From JASLZO01 sp965247995 (GTDB lineage: Bacteria; Chloroflexota; Dehalococcoidia; UBA6926): a DNA stretch of 64,000 nucleotides. Below the pieces are notes generated by a model. That model was given only the letters and a program-made list of their open reading frames with translations, ran no database searches and had not been told where the DNA came from. This document shows positions 59,823 to 64,000 of the stretch, piece after piece. Made by a program: the position numbers and the translations under genes. The stretch lies in assembly GCA_965247995.1 (NCBI GenBank), contig OZ252041.1, positions 1,054,001 to 1,118,000 of the forward strand. Reading direction: 5' to 3'. The stretch's first letter is position 1. Each line of letters begins with the position of its first letter.

Positions 59823-61271
59823 GTGGCCGGTGATGTACAGTCGGTGGTCCAACGTCTCAGGCGGTTACTGCCGCAGGGGGCGGTCCGGACCGAGACATCG
59901 GCGCGGCTAGCGTACTCGTACGACGGGACCTTTCAACAGCGGGTCCCTGCAGCCGTCGTTTCGGCGCGGTCGATCGAAGAGGTGCGGACCGTCCTCCAAG
60001 CTGCGAACGAGCACCAGGTCTCGGTGGTCGCGCGTGGAGCCGGGAGCAGCCTCTCAGGTGGGACGATCCCCGTGGACGGAGGCATCGTCCTGGTGTTGGC
60101 GGGAATGGACCGGCTGGTCGAGATCGATGCGCCAAACGGGGTTGTGGTCGCGGAACCGGGGCTCGTGACGGCGGACCTGCAAACGGCGGTGGAGCGTGAA
60201 GGTCTGTTCTATCCCCCAGACCCGGCCAGCCTTCGGCAATCGACAATCGGCGGAAACCTCGCGACGAACGCCGGTGGGCCACGGGGCGTCAAGTACGGGG
60301 TGACCCGAGATTACGTCCGTGGTCTGACGGTCGTGTTAGCGGACGGGTCCGTGTTGGAGCTGGGTGGCCGGACGCACAAAAATGCGACGGGTTATCAACT
60401 GTTGCATCTGTTCATTGGTTCAGAGGGCACGCTCGGCGTGATCACTCAAGCGACGCTGAAGCTGATTCCCCTCCCACGGTTCCGGCGGACGGCGGTCGGT
60501 CTGTTCGGGTCGCTGGAGATGGCGTCAGAGGCGGTGGCGGCGTTGCTCCGAGCGGGCGGAACGCCGGTAACGCTCGAGCTCATGGACCGGACATCGATGG
60601 AGATCACGCAGGACCAGCTTGGATTCGACCTAGTGGCTGAGCATCAGGCGATGCTGTTGGTCGAAGCGGATGGAAACGACGACCTCTCCGTCAGGGCCGA
60701 AATCGAGTCCATGGCTGGTGCGATGGCGGAGTCAGGCGCTTCACGGGTCCAGGTGGCACGGGATGAGGCGGAGCGAGAAGCGGTCTGGCGGGGCCGCCGT
60801 TCGGTGTCGGGGGCGTTGGGACAGCGGGCACCCAACCGGCTTGGGGAGGACGTGGTGGTGCCGCGGTCGCGGATCCCGGAGATGATCCGCCGCGTGCAAG
60901 AGATTTCGCGCGAACATGGATTCCCGATTGCCGTGTTCGGACACGCCGGGGACGGGAACCTCCATCCAAACTTCCTCTTCGATGCGAAGCGAGAGGGGGA
61001 ATTGGAACGGTTGGAGGGTGCGGCCGCCGCGGTGTTTCGTGAGGCAATCGCTCTGGGCGGGACGCTTTCTGGGGAACATGGGATCGGCACGTTGAAGCGC
61101 GAATTCATGGAGGAGGCGGTCGGGCCAGAGGCGCTGGAGGTAATGCGGCGGATCAAGTCGGTGCTCGACCCGAACGGAATCCTGAACCCCCACAAAGTCT
61201 TCCCGACAGCTGGAACGGGCCGCGGTTTCCTCTCAACGCTCCCGACCCTGCAGGATTCGACGCCCGGCTAA
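59823..61271 (+). CDS. FAD-linked oxidase, glycolate oxidase GlcD / D-lactate dehydrogenase type
   Basis: 482 residues from GTG 59823 with gggagggg upstream. FAD_binding_4 domain: VVARGAGSSLSGGTIPVDGG and PPDPASLRQSTIGGNLATNA. The C-terminal FAD-oxidase domain has the conserved FGHAGDGNLHPNFLFD and GGTLSGEHGIGTLKREFMEE, then PNGILNPHKVFP. Oxidises a 2-hydroxyacid. No GlcE or GlcF gene adjoins it. Divergent from modA with only 15 nt between starts. Confidence 0.92.
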   Translation: MAGDVQSVVQRLRRLLPQGAVRTETSARLAYSYDGTFQQRVPAAVVSARSIEEVRTVLQAANEHQVSVVARGAGSSLSGGTIPVDGGIVLVLAGMDRLVEIDAPNGVVVAEPGLVTADLQTAVEREGLFYPPDPASLRQSTIGGNLATNAGGPRGVKYGVTRDYVRGLTVVLADGSVLELGGRTHKNATGYQLLHLFIGSEGTLGVITQATLKLIPLPRFRRTAVGLFGSLEMASEAVAALLRAGGTPVTLELMDRTSMEITQDQLGFDLVAEHQAMLLVEADGNDDLSVRAEIESMAGAMAESGASRVQVARDEAEREAVWRGRRSVSGALGQRAPNRLGEDVVVPRSRIPEMIRRVQEISREHGFPIAVFGHAGDGNLHPNFLFDAKREGELERLEGAAAAVFREAIALGGTLSGEHGIGTLKREFMEEAVGPEALEVMRRIKSVLDPNGILNPHKVFPTAGTGRGFLSTLPTLQDSTPG

Positions 61272-61328
61272 TCGGATTCTCCACTTGATCGGCTCCCCTC
61301 GTCGTTGGAATCGCGTCACACTGGACGC

Positions 61329-62810
61329 ATGTCCCCGTTGAGGCACAACGCGTGGCGTCAAATCTCTGGAGCCTTGGTCCGTCAAGCGAAGATCGTTGCG
61401 ACACTTGGTCCGGTCTCGCGTAACGAGGAGACGATTCGGCGGATGATCCGGGCCGGGGTGGACGTGTTCCGGCTGAACTTTTCGCACGGAACTGGCGAGG
61501 AGCATGCGGGATCTGTGCGCATGATCCGGGACGTCGCGGAACGCGAGGACCGGGCTGTCGCCGTCCTGCAGGACCTGCAGGGCCCGCGTATGCGGACTGG
61601 GACCCTCGCCGCGGGAAACTCGGTGAACCTGCTGCCTGGACAGCAGTTCACCCTGACCGCGACCCCACTCGCTGGCGGCGGGAACTTGGAACGCGTATCG
61701 GTTTCGTACCCCGGGCTTCCGCGCGATGTCGGGCCGAACGACCGGATTCTGATCGCCGACGGAGCCCTTGAGTTGCGCGTAGTGGGAACAACGGATACGG
61801 ACGTGACGACGGTAGTCGTTCGCGGCGGACCCCTGGGCGAACGGAAAGGGATTAACGCGCCCGGTGTGGCATTGAACGTGACTTCACCGACCGAGAAAGA
61901 CCTGGAAGACCTTCGACTCGGGGTCGACCTGGGTGTGGACTACGTGGCGATAAGTTTTGTCAGGGATTCTGGGGATATCGAACAGATTCGGGCCGCGATC
62001 GAGAACTGCGGCAGTACAGACTTGCCGGTTGTGGCAAAGCTGGAGCGGGCTGATGCGATCGCGAACCTCGCTGAGATCATCGCCGCGTCAGATGCAGTCA
62101 TGGTCGCTCGTGGAGACCTGGGGGTCGAGCTTGGGCCGGAAAAAGTGCCAATGCTGCAGAAGACGATCCTTCGGAGCGCGAACGAGCACGGAATCCCGGC
62201 GATAACGGCGACTCAGATGCTCGAATCAATGGTCAGGAGCTTGGAGCCGACGCGGGCCGAGGCCAGCGACGTGGCGAACGCCGTCATCGATGGCTCGGAC
62301 GCGTTGATGCTCTCAGCGGAGACGACGATCGGTCGGTACCCGGCAGAGGCGGTGCAGACGATGGACCGGATCGCCCGCGAGGTGGAGGGATCTGGGTTGC
62401 GTGAGCGGGTCAATGAGGCGTTCGCGGGAAGCGGTGGCCATGATCACAGCCTCGCGCACGCGGCGGTCACGATCGCTGAACAGGTGGACGCCCGAGCGAT
62501 CGTGGCGTTCACCACGACCGGTCACACCGCACGATTCCTGTCGCGGGAGTGGTCGCCGGTCCCCATTTACGCGTTCACGGATGACGAGGCGATCTACCGG
62601 CGGATGGCGCTGTGGCACTCGGTGCTACCGCTGCGAGGGATGTACGTGGACGACCTGGACGCCCTCGTAGAGTCGATGTTCTCTGAACTCGCGCAGCGCG
62701 ACCTGCTCCAGGCGGGCGACGATGTGGTTGTGGTGCGCCTCTCGGCTGCTGCGAAGGCGAGTTCATCGAACCTCCTCACCGTGCGCACGGTCGGCGAGTT
62801 CGCGACGTAG
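61329..62810 (+). CDS. pyk: Pyruvate kinase
   Basis: 493 residues from ATG 61329. KIVATLGPVSRNEETIRRMI and VDVFRLNFSHGTGEEHAGSV, a B domain, KDLEDLRLGVDLGVDYVAIS, the catalytic Lys in VVAKLERADAIANL, MVARGDLGVELGPEKVPMLQ, the ATQMLESMVRSLEPTRAEAS K+/substrate region and the C-terminal allosteric domain. Makes pyruvate and ATP from phosphoenolpyruvate. No clear ribosome site; a TTG nearby or leaderless start is possible. Confidence 0.95.
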   Translation: MSPLRHNAWRQISGALVRQAKIVATLGPVSRNEETIRRMIRAGVDVFRLNFSHGTGEEHAGSVRMIRDVAEREDRAVAVLQDLQGPRMRTGTLAAGNSVNLLPGQQFTLTATPLAGGGNLERVSVSYPGLPRDVGPNDRILIADGALELRVVGTTDTDVTTVVVRGGPLGERKGINAPGVALNVTSPTEKDLEDLRLGVDLGVDYVAISFVRDSGDIEQIRAAIENCGSTDLPVVAKLERADAIANLAEIIAASDAVMVARGDLGVELGPEKVPMLQKTILRSANEHGIPAITATQMLESMVRSLEPTRAEASDVANAVIDGSDALMLSAETTIGRYPAEAVQTMDRIAREVEGSGLRERVNEAFAGSGGHDHSLAHAAVTIAEQVDARAIVAFTTTGHTARFLSREWSPVPIYAFTDDEAIYRRMALWHSVLPLRGMYVDDLDALVESMFSELAQRDLLQAGDDVVVVRLSAAAKASSSNLLTVRTVGEFAT

Positions 62811-62861
62811 GGTCTCGTCGGCTGGTTGACCGTAAAGAGCTACCGTCCGTACGCTGCCGCT

Positions 62862-63662
62862 ATGAATGACCGTGGCCACGTTGCTCCGATCCGGCTGGAG
62901 CCCGAAGGAGCGCTTCTGACGGTGGTCCTCGACGCGCCGCCGGAGAACCGCATTGGGCGAGTGATAGCGGCTGAGCTACGCGCGCTCTGCCATGACCTGC
63001 GAGAAGGCGGAAACTACCGGGCGCTGATCCTCACCGGTCGTCCGACCGTGTTCTCGCACGGGACCGACAGCACCTTGATGGATGAAGCCAACGTAGGCGG
63101 AGGTCAGGTTCACGCGGCACACCAAGCGCTCGAGGCGTACCGTTGTGCTTCTTCACTGGCGTCGCTGCCGTTCCCGGTCATCGCGGCGATCGAAGGCGGG
63201 GCCTTCGACCAAGGGCTCGAACTGGCCCTCTCCGCGGACATCCGAGTCGCCGGAGCGGGCGCACGCTTTCGGATGGGCCAGATCGCTGAAGGGTTGATCC
63301 CCTGGGACGGAGGGAGCCAGCGCTTGCCGCGGATCGCTGGTCCGGCGTGGGCGACGGACCTGATCATGACGGGCAGAACGATCGATGTCGAGGAGGCGGT
63401 CGCAATTGGACTGGTAGGCCGCACGGTGGACGCAGGAAACGCTCTGGATGCGGCGCGCGATCTCGCCGCCACGGTCCTCGCCGGTGGGCCGATTGCCGCA
63501 CGGTACGCCAAAGAGGCGGTGATGACGGGGATGGACATGGTCTTGGACCATGGAATCCTGTTGGAGACGGACCTGACAATGGTCCTTCAGACCACGAAAG
63601 ACCGGGACGAGGGCATCCGCTCGTTTTTGGAGCGCCGGGACCCGGAGTTCACGGGCGAATGA
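62862..63662 (+). CDS. Enoyl-CoA hydratase/isomerase family protein
   Basis: 266 residues from ATG 62862 (alternative start 62826). Crotonase fold: LLTVVLDAPPENRIGRVIAA, NYRALILTGRPTVFSHGTDS, oxyanion region VIAAIEGGAFDQGLELALSA and DIRVAGAGARFRMGQIAEGL. The usual first catalytic Glu position has GGAFDQGLE, so activity may differ from classical hydratase. Overlaps the next crotonase gene (ATGA), so the pair may form one complex. Confidence 0.9.
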   Translation: MNDRGHVAPIRLEPEGALLTVVLDAPPENRIGRVIAAELRALCHDLREGGNYRALILTGRPTVFSHGTDSTLMDEANVGGGQVHAAHQALEAYRCASSLASLPFPVIAAIEGGAFDQGLELALSADIRVAGAGARFRMGQIAEGLIPWDGGSQRLPRIAGPAWATDLIMTGRTIDVEEAVAIGLVGRTVDAGNALDAARDLAATVLAGGPIAARYAKEAVMTGMDMVLDHGILLETDLTMVLQTTKDRDEGIRSFLERRDPEFTGE

Positions 63663-64000
63663 CGAGCAACGTAGATGAACACACCGAGGTTACCGCGGCG
63701 TACTACGACGTCGAGGATGGGGTTGCCCGCGTTTTCCTGAACCGGCCGCGACAGGTGAACGCCTATAACGTGGCAATGCGTGACGCGCTGTGGGAGATCT
63801 TCAGTGCGTTGCATGACGACCCGGGAATCGAGGCCGTTTTGATCCAGGGAAACGGCGACCGAGGGTTCTGCTCCGGAGCGGACCTGACCGAGTTCGGTTC
63901 GGCCCCGTCCCGGGCGATCGCGCGAGAGGCCCGGTATCTGCGAGACGTGTGGCACCTGCTGAGGACGCTACCGGTTGCGACTGTGGTGGCCATGCACGGG
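63659..64000 (+). CDS. Enoyl-CoA hydratase/isomerase family protein, N-terminal part
   Basis: Partial, cut by the right edge after 114 residues. ATG 63659 overlaps the TGA of the previous gene. VARVFLNRPRQVNAYNVAMR, AVLIQGNGDRGFCSGADLTE (oxyanion hole GFCSGAD) and LPVATVVAMHG are standard crotonase motifs. Not the same as its neighbour: this one has the canonical CSGADL. Confidence 0.93.
   Translation, partial: MTSNVDEHTEVTAAYYDVEDGVARVFLNRPRQVNAYNVAMRDALWEIFSALHDDPGIEAVLIQGNGDRGFCSGADLTEFGSAPSRAIAREARYLRDVWHLLRTLPVATVVAMHG

Noticed and set aside
1..64000. tRNA-Sec, selA, selB, selD
   Set aside because: Looked for and not found; no long-variable-arm tRNA with TCA anticodon and none of the protein motifs were seen.

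Overview
The window looks like a chromosomal piece of a high-GC bacterium. The gene set (hpnC/hpnD/hpnE squalene genes, several molybdenum hydroxylase subunits, many lipoproteins with lipoboxes, zinc-ribbon L28, DegV/DAK2 pair, FAD-linked oxidase and crotonases) suggests a Chloroflexota-like organism, perhaps a marine SAR202/Dehalococcoidia type. That placement is inference; no rRNA is present.

Layout. 1-4.3 kb (minus): start of an XTP/dITP pyrophosphatase, a membrane protein, a 39-aa membrane peptide and uvrA. 4.48 kb: tRNA-Ile(GAU). 4.9-6.9 kb: ECF sigma factor with two membrane proteins. 6.9-13.1 kb is accessory DNA: decayed NUDIX, serine recombinase and HigA genes, a 1341-residue leucine-rich-repeat surface protein, and diverged copies of its flank and tail. 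13.1-18.2 kb: squalene genes hpnE, hpnD, hpnC with yjbQ, and ispH. 18.4-19.4 kb: a fragment of an MMPL transporter and one unassigned gene.

19.7-23.5 kb (minus) is the most unusual part. It encodes a lipoprotein with a six-bladed propeller and a C-terminal HMA-type domain, two thioredoxin-fold lipoproteins, and a CcdA membrane electron carrier. In all three lipoprotein genes the two codons expected to encode the Cys pair of a CxxC motif are both in-frame TGA. Each reading frame continues after the TGAs into a good domain, and each second TGA is followed by a stem-loop at a SECIS-like distance. I read this as an operon of three U-x-x-U selenoproteins served by CcdA. Without readthrough they look like four or five unrelated truncated ORFs.

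23.9-29.9 kb: a LolD/FtsX-type ABC pair whose permease is frameshifted, an ABC-type amino-acid binding lipoprotein, membrane proteins and a 2-hydroxyacid dehydrogenase. 29.9-33.0 kb: a sulfur (possibly selenium) delivery cluster with three TusA-like proteins, a YeeE/YedE transporter and a double rhodanese. The transporter is preceded by a Cys-containing leader peptide and a terminator, which suggests attenuation. 33-42.8 kb: molybdenum hydroxylase subunits (FAD, 2Fe-2S, Mo), thioredoxin, thioredoxin reductase, a hydrolase and a second Mo subunit. 42.8-56 kb: housekeeping genes argS, recG, fakB-like, fakA-like, rpmB and gyrA. 56-64 kb: molybdate importer modABC, a glycolate-oxidase-like flavoprotein, pyruvate kinase and two crotonases.

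Connections. ModABC would supply molybdenum to the hydroxylases. TrxA/TrxB could supply electrons through CcdA to the outer selenoproteins. The TusA/YeeE/rhodanese cluster could supply sulfur or selenium. No selA, selB, selD or tRNA-Sec was found in this window, so the selenocysteine machinery must lie elsewhere if the reading is right.
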